From Kalaharituber pfeilii (lineage: Eukaryota > Ascomycota > Pezizomycetes > Pezizales > Pezizaceae), in NCBI GenBank assembly GCA_015179045.1, contig WHUZ01000130.1, positions 58,648-122,647 of the forward strand: DNA of 64,000 nucleotides. Direction: 5' to 3'. The notes under the pieces were generated by a model, which had not been told where the DNA came from, searched no databases, and saw only the letters and a program-made list of their open reading frames with translations. This document shows positions 35,168-48,129 of this stretch, piece after piece. Position 1 is the stretch's first letter. Every line of letters begins with the position of its first letter. The translations under genes were made by a program, and so were the position numbers.

Positions 35168-38100
35168 TCACGCCGCGACCGCCAACTCCTCCTTCTTCGG
35201 CGGCACCTCCACCACCGCCGGCACGATTCCCAAATCCGCCAAACTAATTATCCCGACTAGCAGCCCGATCGACTCGATCATGTCGCTCGGCTCCAGCAAG
35301 TGGTAGTCCGCCATTGTATTCTTCGAGCTCGGCCCAATGTGTACCGTAAAGAACTCACTGCTGGGTAGCGTCGAGTCGCGGAGCGATTTGAACATATCTT
35401 TTTTTTCAACCAGAATAAAATGTTAGCACACTGCGTGAACTGTAATGATTGAAGGGGGGTAAAGTCAAACTGACCCTCATCCGTCGTATCATCTCCTGCA
35501 CACAACACAAACCCTGGTCCCGCTGGCTCACCCGCCGCCGCAGCAGCCTCTTTCCGGTAATGCCCCAACAGCCGCTTGGCAATCTCCCCTTTATTTACAA
35601 ACTTGGGCCGAATCTCCAAGTTGCACTTGCCGGGCATCACCTCCAAGTCGTACTCCTTCGCTACCGTGTTCTCAAGCAACTCCTGGCATTCGGTTACCTG
35701 AATTGCGGCGAAATCGGGATCGGCTTTACGGTAATGCCATGTAATGGCGCACTTCTTGCGCTCAATGAACGAGCCTACTCGAGTGCATTAGAAGAACAAA
35801 ATTCACTGACAGCTCGGAAATCTTGACAAGTTATTAGATGATAACATACCAGGAGTCTTCTCTGTGTACGCGCCAAAAATGTCCATTATCTTCTGCTGCC
35901 AACTCATGTCTGCCGTATCAATCAAGTTCTCCCACTCCGTTGCATGTGGATGCTTCATGAAACATCCATGTTCCGCACTGCGCATTCAATGAACAAACGT
36001 TAATGACACATTTTCCTCCCAAACCACCCGTCTCCCTCCAAGCATTAACACCACAAAGAGCAACAAACAAACTCACCTCAACCCCAATTCCGCAATATGC
36101 CCCATCCACTTCGCCAAAAACTCTTGGTCCCTCCCTGAAATAATCCACACCTCATTCTGCGGATCCGCAGCTAACTTTTTAATCGTCCTAATGACCTTAT
36201 CAGTAGGAATCGCCGCGTCCGGATCCCTCACTATCGGCGTCAACGTCCCATCGTAATCAAACATCAATAGCCTCTTCCCCCCTTTCACAGCCTTGTACGC
36301 ATCGAGCAGTAATCGCCTGTCCAGCACAGGTGTAAAGTCCCGCTGCTGCTCACTGCTTAACGTCTTCAGCAACATATTGAGGAAATTGCAATTCCACGCC
36401 TGTACAGTGTTTGTCGTGACGTGCTTGTAAAGCCTCTCGTGGATCGCCTTCTTTTTTTCCTTTGGTAGCCGTAGACAATAGTCGATTGTTCGTGCAACTC
36501 CCTTGGTGTCCCACGGATTAACTCGAATTGCGTCGGTAAGAGAACTTGCGGTGCCGGTAAACTCTGATACAATCACTGGCCCGTGGGTATCTTTTTGACA
36601 AACAACGTATTCCAGAGAAGTCGTGTTCATACCATCCCTGACAGAGGTAATAAGTCCCAAGTCAGCTACCCTCAAGAGTGCAAGATACTCGTCAGGGCCG
36701 AGATACTGTGGGTAGTGTTGAACAGGGGTAAAATCAAGCGATCCGTAGGTGCCGTTGATATGACCTGCAAGCTCGCTAACCTTGTGCTCGATGCCTTTCG
36801 ACTCCGAAATTGCTGGTGAAGTAACTTGGATTAATACAACCTACAACACCAGGATTAGCGTTTTTTTTTTTCCCCTTTGTTTTTCGCAAAAAGCTCTGGG
36901 GTTATTTTCAAGTCGAGAGCCTCAGGGGTATAAGGTGGTTATGAGTGCTGAAGAAGCATCCTCTATGCTTTGAAATCCCCACCACCCCTGCAGGTGCATA
37001 CCAAGTCATAAGCCACATTCAGGCATATTAAACCGGATGCAAACACCGATAAGAAACAAACTCTATGAGTGATATAAAGCAACAAGCAATGATGAGGGGC
37101 AAATGTACAGCAGGAGAAAAAATAAAAAATAAAAATTCGTAAGATCTCACCTTTTCCCTCCATTCCTCATACATCTCCAAGAATGCCTCGAAAGCCCGCA
37201 GCTTCTGCACTACACCTCTTACGGAATCCAGTCGATCCCTACCAACAATAATTTTTTTCCCTGCGTACATCTCCCTGATTACCTTCATTTTCTCGTCGAT
37301 GCCCGGTTGACTAGCATTTGCCTTGACTTTTGCTACATCAATGCCTATGGAGAAGACTCCCACAGCGCAATGTGATCCATAAGTCTTGACTCCTTTGGGC
37401 GTTGTGTCATACCCAAGTATACGGGTGCATGAAGACAGGAAGTGTTGTAGATAGCTCTGCGACTGGAATCCGATCAAATTGGCACCCAGCATTCCCTCAA
37501 GGATCTCCTTGCGCCCTGGTTAAGGTTAGCTATCACCCCACTTTTCCACTTTATCTTACATACTACGTCATTATACCCTGCTAATCGCGAAAGGAAAAAA
37601 ATAGAAAGAAAAAAATGGAGCAATTTAGAAAGGCAGAAACGAGGATAAGGAGGATGGAATTACTCACTGCTCAAGCATCGGATAATTTCCGAACTAGGGA
37701 ATGGCGTATGGAGGAACAATCCAATGTAGATGTTCGCTCCAGCCCGCTGCCTTAATATTTCTGGGACAAGAAGCAGCTGATAGTCGTGCACCCAGACGAG
37801 ATCGCCGGGCTGGTAAAGCTCCATGATTTTATCCGCGAATGCAAGATTGAAGCGCTGGTAATCTCTCCACCACTGCCGCTCAGATTCGCCATCCGTCGGG
37901 GTGGGAAGAATATAGTGCAATAAAGGCCACAGGACTAAAATTAATTGTGACCAAGTCAGTCACTCAAATCGCTCTTCTGACGACATCATGCAAACTAAAT
38001 GGAATGACCTGAGGGAAGGGGAAAGAGCATCTCATCATTAGAGCAAGAAGGCCACATACCTTTCTGAGACAGCATCCCCCACCGTTCCCCATCATCCCCC

Positions 38101-38854
38101 ACCACCAACCCCGCTAACTCCCCATTCTCCTCATCTCCCAACCAAACTGGCACCGATTTGCCATATCCTTCCTTTTCCCTAGACTTATCAAGTAGCATCT
38201 TTTCCAGTGCCTCCCTATCCTGCTTTGTAATTTTGAGAATCTCTTCAATGGGCCTGATGCTAGTCAGGCTAGACATAGTAATCGTGCGTCTCAGCGCACC
38301 TGGGGCGGGCGTGGTCGGTGTCCGCAAAGGCGGGACTGGCGTCGTCGGTGACCGCAAAGCTGGGGCGGGCGTCATCGGTGTCCGCGGAGATTGCGGTCCC
38401 ATTAACGGCGTCCTGCTAAGCTGCGCTTTCTTCTCCACAGTGGGAGTCGTTGCCGCTGGGATCACCTTATTTTTGCTGATCGGGTTGATGTTACCCGTCC
38501 ATCCCACCAGCGTAGTATCCCAATGACTGTACTTTGATGAGAGATGCTGGAACGACGAGTGCAGTGCCGTATTTCCCTTTCGAGGCTCAATGTTCTAAAC
38601 CGCCCAGTCAATTACAGATCTTTCTGCCCAGGTTCCTCGTTGCAAAAATAAATCGAGAAACTCACCCATTCTCCCCCCTTACCAAAACTCAATTCCCACG
38701 GCAACAGATTGCTTGCCACAATGATCTTCCCCGACACCGGCACCTTCCCCTGGGCATCCTCCGGCCCCGTGGAATATGCATATTGCGAGTGCTTGCCCCC
38801 ATTCTCCGCCGGAGTCGGTGCCGGAGCCTCATTCTCGATTGCTGTAGTTGTCAT
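35168..38854 (-). CDS. TPS2: Trehalose-6-phosphate phosphatase (Tps2), 925 aa
   Basis: Eight exons on the minus strand: 38854-38666, 38594-38060, 37934-37668, 37515-37151, 36840-36077, 35977-35850, 35774-35475 and 35397-35168. They total exactly 926 codons. The enzyme removes phosphate from trehalose-6-phosphate in the trehalose synthase complex. The N-terminal half is a GT20-like module (WVHDYQLLLVPEILRQ, HTPFPSSEIIRCL, GANLIGFQSQSY). It carries an insert of repeated TP/PTTP motifs within roughly residues 120-170. The C-terminal HAD phosphatase module starts near residue 640 with the nucleophile motif MFDYDGTLTP, then SGRDQEF, LSAEHGCFMKHP, SFIERKK and GDDTTDED. All key residues are present, which separates it from regulatory Tps3/Tsl1 subunits. 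The intron between exons 4 and 5 is about 310 nt, much longer than the rest. Confidence 0.93.
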
Positions 38855-41587
38855 TTTCCCCCCTCCAAAGTTTGCTTAACCGTGAGTGTTTTGTGTATCT
38901 TGAAAGTTTATCTGTTGCTCTCCCCAATTCTCTGTGTTATACGTTGTCGGGGAAACTTTGGTGCGCAGAATGGCGAACCCTCGTTGGGTTAACGTATGTA
39001 GAAATCAATCGATAGGTGTGTTCGTATCTCTGTTTGCTTTCTGCTTTGCTTAGGTACTCCCAAGCCCAAACCTTCCTCTCTTTGAATTTTAACCTTCTTT
39101 CCTACTGTCAAAATTGAAGAAACCGAGATACTGCGGCGATGTTGAAAGATGCAGAATCGATTGTCGTAGGTAATTCTGGGCGGGGGAGGGGCAACTAAAT
39201 GTTGGTACCTGTTTGTGGTCTGCCCTGACGCAGCAATCAAGCCAGTAAACCTCGGAACAGGTCCCCTCAATGCTCTTCCCCCAATATATATTTTTTAAGC
39301 TTCCCAAAATCTATCGATTGCAGCTGTTGTCCAGAAGCTGAAGGTTTTTTTTGAATTTTACCTACCTGACATTACCTATTGGTGGGGGCCGGCAGCTCTG
39401 CTATTGTTCGTCGTCGACGCTGGCCCTAGTTCCCAACCACAGAAGAAGGGAACATGACCAAATGATAATACTGCAACCAACAATTTTGCACCAACAATCG
39501 CCAGAGGAAGCCAAAATAAGCAAAAAAATAAAAATAAAATAAGAACAAAAAGAAATAAGAGCAAAAAACACGACTCACAATCACCACCATATATCAAAAC
39601 TGGGACTCAGATGCATAGATAGCTTGGAAAATCTCAGTACTAGTATACATACTAACAATAGCATTGTCCCAGTCCTGTACTTTCAATATCCATCACCTAC
39701 AAAACATCTCCAACACCAACCAGCTTTTTGTCCCCTTATGACATAAACATCACAACCCCGGCCCCATCCCGATTCCGGCCTCTATCTTGGAAAGATCAAC
39801 ATTCCGCAGCTTCACATCACCGGTGCTCTGACTCCATGACAAGAAGAACCAAACTTGGCCCAGTCGCCGGAAGCGGTTCGGATACTTGCAGACAGGTCAT
39901 CGAGAACTCTACGAAAAATCACTAGTACTTGATTTATGATAATTGCAAATTATTTACGGTGTCCCCGCCGGAAAAACATGTTCTACACACTTCAATCTTC
40001 ACAAAGCATCGAAAGCATACCCACCCACTAACTCACCCACATATTGTAATACCTAGAACCCCATCTCATCCCGTTTGCAAACTTGAACCTTGCTCATGAA
40101 TGGCCTTGAATATATATCTCATCCTTTCTGGATTCCTCTGCCTTGAGTTAACCTATATAATCTCAGTGTGTGGATATACCTCAACATGACAAAAACTCGT
40201 GCACATGACAAAATATCCTTACCATCTCTCCCTTCATCCCCACCCTGCCACTCATTGATTATCTTCTCCTCCTATCTATTTCCAACCAACGTCCAATATC
40301 CAATTCCACCCTAGTCTCATATTCCACCCTCCCCCCCCATCCATACATACCCAACCCATCCCCAGACCTCTAAACCACTCACCAACATAACCTCTACTCC
40401 CACTTCTAGCACTACCACCACCACTTCCCCCTTCCTCTTCTAAAAACCCCTCACCACACCCCCACTCTTACCCCCACCTCCACCTCCACCTCCACCTCCA
40501 CACCCACTCGAAACTACTATCCCATTTCCATGGCGACAATATGACCTCAAGCCATCCCATCCCATCCCAACGGGCCCAGATCAATATGATAAGCCCAAAT
40601 ACCCTATTGTAAACCTTGCAACCTGCAAACTGTCCCCCCCCCCTCAAAAAAAAAATAAAAAATAAAAAATAAAATAAATGACGCAGCCTATATAACTTCC
40701 TTTTTTTTTTTTTTTTTTTTTTTATATCAATACTCGCAGGCCGCCCAAATATAACTTCCTTGTACATGTTTCCTGATGAAGACCCCCCTGGTTCCCGGTC
40801 TGAAGGTCCTCAAGTTGATCTAAGCGCCGTGCTCTCCCACTAAAGATAGGTAAAAAAAAAAAAATTTCTAAATTGAAACTCCAACGTCTCGCCGCAAGCA
40901 AACATACCACACCCTGTCCCTTTTTGTTTGATCTGCAGTTTTATCTTGAACTTTGGACAGTGGTAAGGGATTCGAAAATAATCTACATTATCCCTCATCG
41001 TCAATCCACACGTACCGATCCCTATCTCCCAAATAAAATTCTATATATACTTGATGTAATTTACCAATCTCTTCATCTACTCAATACACAAACCTTTTAC
41101 ACCGCACCGCACTGCTTTCGTACGCCCATAAAATGTTGATATTCCATTTCTTCAATTCTCAAAGTAAAAATAAAAATAAAAATAAAAAACATCAGCACAG
41201 AAGGCGTGTCGATACAATAAGGCTGGGCCATATTGCTTTCACCAACTAAAACCACCGCACACAAACATTCGAACACTCTTTCAGCAAACAGGAGAAATAA
41301 AAAGGTCTCTATATTCACTCGTTCCTGTTCACCAAGCACCCAAAAAAATCAAAGTGATTTAAGAAACAAGAAATGACTTTAATGATCAAAAAGATGAAAA
41401 AATATAAATGAATACAAAGGACAAGTGATCCTGTGATAATATTCAAACCCCGTGAAAACCCCAACATTTGAAAAATGAAAAGATAAAAGAAAATTCATGC
41501 CAGTAACCGTGTTCCCTGCTGATATATAAAAAAAGTGACAAAAATTTCATTTAACAAACTCCTTCCATTGAAATACCGAACTAACGT
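38855..41587. other. Spacer between TPS2 and the MAP kinase gene
   Basis: About 2.7 kb upstream of TPS2 and downstream of the kinase gene. It contains only short frames, a CCACCT hexamer run at about 40471-40502, an A-rich stretch at 40647-40677 and a T run of about 23 at 40700-40723. The part next to TPS2 is expected to hold its promoter. No gene seen. Confidence 0.5.
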
Positions 41588-42834
<1,247 letters not shown>

Positions 42835-45376
42835 GTTGTAATAAGACTATATTATGTTGGACGTAATGATTCGTTTAAGGGTATATAGCTGTTGTGGGGA
42901 GTAATGTAGCTCGAGATTTGGCGACCGGACCAAATTTAACTCAAATGCAATTTATTGTATGCTACAATTATAGCTGCACATCGATGTCAGTTCAGTATTG
43001 AAATATTGGGAAAGGATCGGTGTAAACGAACTTTCAAGACTGCAAGTCTATGTCTCTCTGAGATCCTACTATAATTAGAGGAATTGATCGACCTATATGT
43101 CACAACCGCATATCAGTTGATTTTCTCTTAGCTTTCTTTTTCTCCGAATGCGACTTCCAATATCTGCACCAGGCATGCGGGTACCCAATGAGAGAGCAAT
43201 GCAAGGGGTGCTGTGTGCTCCAGGAACAGGATCCAACAAACAAAAAGCGTAACAGAAACTTTCATGCATGTGGCCCAAGAAGACACATTGGGGTGGGGTT
43301 GGGGGGGAGCGCATACCAAGCGACACAATGAAACGAAACGAAACAGATGAGGTGCAACAATAAAAAGATGTATGCAGGAAAGGGGAGTGAGGAGCTGTGG
43401 TGAGGATAGCAAAAGTGAAGGGGAAGGCGACGTAGATATAGTACAGAAGGCCAAATGAGAGGGGTGAGAGGAGAGGCTGGTGGGGCAGGGGGATGATTCA
43501 GAAGATACCTACCAAAGGTAACAATGTCAAGTTGGCAAAGCTGCTTTCCACGACGAAAAAGCAATCCCTGGATAAGATGTGAGGATGGCCGTACGCAAAT
43601 AGCAGTGATCAAAAAAGGGAATGCAAGTTCGGACGAGAGTCGGCGTTGTGCAAGTAATCCTATGTTGTAAGAGCGACCGGAGAATGTAGTTACGATTCTG
43701 TGCTTATTTTTTTTTTTTTTTTACTTTGACTTGCTGTGAACGGGGGGTGGATAGAGTAGACGCGGTCCTCTGCTTGGTGTTCCTGGCTCGAAATCTAAGT
43801 TTAGGGCCCTGGCTGGCAGTTCTTTGTTGTCGCTGAGGGGGCTTTGCTTGCTTCACGACAGATTGTGGCGCGAGGGAGGGGTGGTGAGGGGTTGCTGTGC
43901 TTAGACGCTCCGAACGCCGGGGCTACCGTTTCGCTTGCTTTTCCTAAAGTGTTGGCTTATGGGACTACCGGCTTACACAGCACAATCGAGAAGAACGGTG
44001 GTAGAGAGGGGCACACGGGCAATAGCAGGTCGAGGGGGGGTTGCAGGAGGATGGAAGGGGGGGGGGGGGGGGAGTGGGCTGTCAAGGTCAAGTGGCCGGC
44101 GGGGCGCAGGGCTGCTGAGTGAGATATGTAGCAACTGCAAGGAAGGGCGTGCAAGTGCGTGCTGCAAGAGAGAGAGATCGAGAAGCAAGAAGCAGATGTT
44201 GCTGGATGGGGAGAGGAGAGGGCGGATGATGGAGACAGAGCAGCGGCGGAGAGCAGTGTGCTGGGGGGAGCGGGGACGAGGGGAGGGGTGCGCTGGTGGA
44301 GCAGCAGAGAGGGGTAGCAGAGGGAGCGCAGTGGCGGGCAGCAGCACTCGCTCGCCCGCTCGCGTAGGGCCGCCGGGCAGCCCTGGCTCGCCTTCTGTGT
44401 CGGAGAGCTCACGCCTCTGAGACCTGCAGACTCCAGCGCAGCCCCGCGCTGTGATTCGCCGGCGCGGCAGCAGGCCAGAAGCAGAAACGGCCGTGTGATT
44501 GCATCAGGACTTCAATTTCGCGCTTTCCATTCAATCGGAATGGCTGCCTTCGCGCAGCGAACGGCGCAGCAGGTTGCCGTGAGCTTCCCATACGCAGGTA
44601 CCTTGGGAAATGCCGCTTGTGCTGCTATCGCCCATGCTGTTGGTGAGCGCCAATAGCCTACGGTGAACCTGGTGGCAGTATGCTACTGGCATATGCTCAC
44701 TCGCCAGGCCCCCACAGAGCTAGCATCAAGTACTACCTGTGTATACAAACATTCTTGACCCGGCCAATGGCTCAAGAGAGTATAATTCCATGAAATTGAA
44801 CCAAGCGGCAAAAGCGGCATCTAGCCCCACTACATGACCGTGGAATCGAAGGCGCATCTGTCTTCCAAAACATATCGTGCGAGACTGTTTGATGATCCGA
44901 GACTTAGCCGAACAAGCACCTTGCATAAATTGAAGTATCTAATTTTCCCATGCCAAGTACATGTATACAGGGCCGTTTTTGTGACAGCCTGTTATGATTA
45001 ACCATCAACATCACGATCATAGCCAGTAGCCATGGCTTACATATGTACCAACCATTATCCACTAACCATACGTACCTGCGTTTATTTCTTTCTCATATTT
45101 ATGAGTTCTCCGTGAAAGAAATATATTATGTTGCGACGCCCACCCATCCACCAAGGTTTCATTAATCTTGCCCAGGGGGGGAGAGTTTAGCGACTTTCCG
45201 ATGGGCACAGAGAAAGACTAAATTTTCGGTAGTACAGAAAACATCAACTAGTATTTGTCATTTTATCTGGATCGAGAACCTCTTTTCGTGATTGTGAGAC
45301 TGTAGAGTAACTTTTGTAGGTAAAACCATGCTTTCTTGGCTGTCATCTGGGTGGATCTGGCTCCTCAGCACTAGTA
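42835..45376. other. Upstream region of the MAP kinase gene and spacer
   Basis: The first 1.7 kb (to about 44.5 kb) goes from AT-rich into a purine-rich then GC-rich island at 43.75-44.5 kb, with a G run at about 44057-44073. It is likely the kinase leader and promoter. Frames across it are compositional. Beyond 44.6 kb nothing is seen up to the MITE. Confidence 0.5.
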
Positions 45377-45743
45377 CAGTTTTACCGGACCTCGTTAAAT
45401 CGGACTGTTTTTGCAATTTACAATACAAAACAATTAGCTACACCGGATGCCCAGTTCAACTGGACCGGACAACAAAGCTAAACTTCAAATTACATATAAA
45501 CTAGATAGCTGAACTGAAAATCGTGAGACTGCTTTTTGTACCTTCCGTGTATTATTGTGGTATTTTTGAAGTGTTCTTTATACCTTGAATTCATTGAAGT
45601 TATGTAAAATCTGAGAAGACTAGGAAGAGGATACACCAGTCTCCAGACATATCGTACCTTTCAATTGGCTTACTAAGTTCTGTACCCGGACGCCGGACAG
45701 AAAGTGCTAGATGTTGGTCGTCCGGTATAGCAAGGGGTAACTG
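45377..45743. mobile_element. Pogo/Fot-like MITE with TA target duplication, about 367 bp
   Basis: The left end reads CAGTTTTACCGGACC and the right end, reverse-complemented, reads CAGTTACCCC then TATACCGGAC. Both ends are flanked by TA (45375-45376 and 45744-45745), the target duplication of Tc1/mariner-pogo elements. The ACCGGAC-type subterminal repeats are reminiscent of pogo/Fot elements. No transposase frame lies inside, so it is non-autonomous. Confidence 0.6.
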
Positions 45744-45745
45744 TA

Positions 45746-46433
45746 GAGAGCTATCTACTTAGTAAGATTTAACTACTACGGAGTAGACTAAGTAAGATTG
45801 TATCAGTTGGTTGATAAACCCGAAGGAAGAAAGCACTGTTGGCCACTTGGGATCAACCCAGCTGTCATTTGCGATATCCGAAGTATATATAGAGTACATA
45901 TAGATCCCCAAGCGCCCCAGTATCATATTATATTTGAAAAGTTTAAAAGCAGACGGAAAAACAAGCTATCTATATTCAGAGATTATTTGGACTGCACATA
46001 TTAATATTTTGTCAGGATGCAGAGTGCAGCGAAAAGTCAGCCGGGAGCGCCCAGGGGTTAACCGCTGACTTAAAGTGCCAGTACTAGAGACCTAAAATAG
46101 AAGGCTTCTGGAACGCTGAAATTGACTGGGTGCAGGGAAAACTGAAGGTTATCTGACTGCGGCTGGTCATCAAGTGTAGTCTCCGCGGCAAGAGGGCGCG
46201 AGAGTAATATCGTGATTGGTGTACTTATCAAGCATTTGTTTTAAACTCTGAAGTATTTTTACTTAGGATCAGACGCTCAAGACACGTTGCATTGTTAACA
46301 GAGGTTTGGAGTGATCTTGGGCGGCGCCCTGCAGCTGGGTGCAAGAACAGCGCTGCAGACAGGCACGTCTCCGGACCGGAAAGCTTATTGATGTTGCCGC
46401 TGTAGTTGCTGCATATGTCATCTTGCCGGTGCA
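45746..46433. other. Spacer between the MITE and HEM4
   Basis: About 0.7 kb of AT-rich DNA with no gene; the right end is the HEM4 3' region. Confidence 0.5.
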
Positions 46434-47383
46434 TTACTTTTTCAGGAACGCTTCCATACTCTCCCACAGACCTTCTGGACTGGGCTTCCCCGCAACTGCA
46501 TCTGGTTCAATGCCGATGACATCCTGCAGGTGGGCGGCAGTTGTAGGGCCAATCGTTGCGACATAGGTTCTCTTGCCATTGCGCGTCGTCCTGCCTGAGT
46601 CTGCGACCGCAGTGCTGCTGGACTTTGTCCGCCCCAAGACTTCCATTGCTGTCTCTGAACCCGTAGGCGAAAATATCACAACCCAGCGCACGCGCCCACT
46701 GTCGCTCGAGATGTCGCCAGCATCGCCGAGTTTGAGAGCTTGTATGAAGTCTTCCCTGAAGCTGCTCATAACTTCAGTATCGTACACCACTACCTCATCC
46801 ACAGTCTTCCCAGCACCTGTCAAGGTCTTTGGAATCACATCGCGACGGATTTCTCCAACGAGGAAGAGAAGCTTCTTTGGTAATTTGTAATGGTTCACGA
46901 TGAATTGAGCGAGAGCGGCCCCGTTGCCGCAGTCTGCCCCATGCACGTTCGAGGCGGGAAATCCGAGGGAGACGACAGATATCTGCGTTGCAGGGCCGAC
47001 GACGTAAATCGGGTGCGTGCTTGAGTCAGGGGATATTGTGTCTGTTTAATGTGAATATTGACCCCATTGATTGCAATAAAGGACAAAGTGGCCCAGCAGG
47101 CGCTACCTTTTAGTGTGCCCAGGACGGAGGCGAGGGCTTCCACAGCTCTCTGGCTCGTAATGATGATGCCCCCATATTCCGCCTCACTGTTCCCACGCCC
47201 AAAACCTAAAATGCGTCCTTCCGTTATAATGCGGCCAACTGTGTCGAGATTGACATGACGGTGTTCGAGTACGGGCACGAAGATAGGCTCAACATTCTTT
47301 GATCGCAAGAGGACATCGTACGGGTCTTTGGGGTGCGACCTTGTCTTGAGAAGCAGCACCTGCTGTGGGTTGGATGCAGCCAT
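46434..47383 (-). CDS. HEM4: Uroporphyrinogen-III synthase (Hem4), 294 aa
   Basis: Two exons on the minus strand, 47383-47107 and 47041-46434, joined by a 65-nt intron and summing to exactly 295 codons. The enzyme closes hydroxymethylbilane to uroporphyrinogen III, the fourth step of heme synthesis, in the cytosol. The protein starts MAASNPQQVLLLKTRSHPKD. It then has the fungal HEM4 pattern FVPVLEHRHVN, IITSQRAVEAL, YVVGPAT, LFLVGEIRRDVIPKTL and the C-terminal IGPTTAAHLQD. The length fits the family (about 260-300 aa). It starts 746 bp from the divergent SEC24 start, so the two may share a promoter region. Confidence 0.93.
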
Positions 47384-48129
47384 GGTAGCGCGCACCGAGA
47401 ATGCAGAGGCAGCGAGGTGGGCGGGGTGCGGGGAGGGAAGGGGACGAAGGCCGGCGTCGGTGGTGCACGTGGGCGGGGCAGCCGTTATTCGATCGATCGA
47501 TCGCGTGAAGCGAGATGCCCAATTGCTGGGCAGGCACCAGGCGGCCATTCGGGATCCTGCTTTGCTTTGCTTTGCGCACGCTGTTTGCTGGCAGCGGGGC
47601 ACTGGATCACGGGAACCCCCTCCCCTATGCCGGCCTCGCCACGGGCAATGCACCCTCTGTGCGTGGTGCTCATGGAGAAGTTGCTGTTCTCAATTCAGGG
47701 CGGAAGCTCCCCGCCGCTGCCGCTGAAGTGCCTGCACGTGACGTGCAGAAAGGGTTAGCGCACTTCATCCCACACGCTGGTCGCAGCCCATCTTCACACA
47801 TCACCCACTTCCAACAAGATTGCCCTCCCTCCCCCCCGAGGCCCGCAGAGCATTGAGAGAGCAACACTCCTCACGTAACCTGCCTCAGGCCTAGTCCTAT
47901 CCTCATCTCCTTTCTCCCGAGCTTCTACCTGTCCTGTCCTTCATCTCGAATAATAATCTCTCGGAACCAGTTGCATTACAGTACGAAGCACCCCCCCCCC
48001 ACCACCACCTAGACCTCTGTCCTTCTGTGCTCGCTCGCCTAGTGCCTAGCTATCTAGCCATGGGTGTGCTAACATGCGAACTTATTGCACCGCAGATCTC
48101 CACTGCTACTCAGTGGGCATATACCAGAG
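47384..48129. promoter_or_regulatory. Divergent promoter region HEM4/SEC24
   Basis: 746 bp between two start codons on opposite strands. The HEM4 side is GC-rich with palindromic GATCGATCGATC near 47490; the SEC24 side is C/T-rich, as fungal 5' leaders often are. A stretch with GTGTGCTAAC and an acceptor ACCGCAG near 48100 suggests a possible intron in the SEC24 leader. Confidence 0.55.

Noticed and set aside
43093..44420. Pro/Ser/Leu-rich frames upstream of the MAP kinase
   Set aside because: Compositional frames in the pyrimidine/purine-rich leader and GC island, overlapping on both strands.
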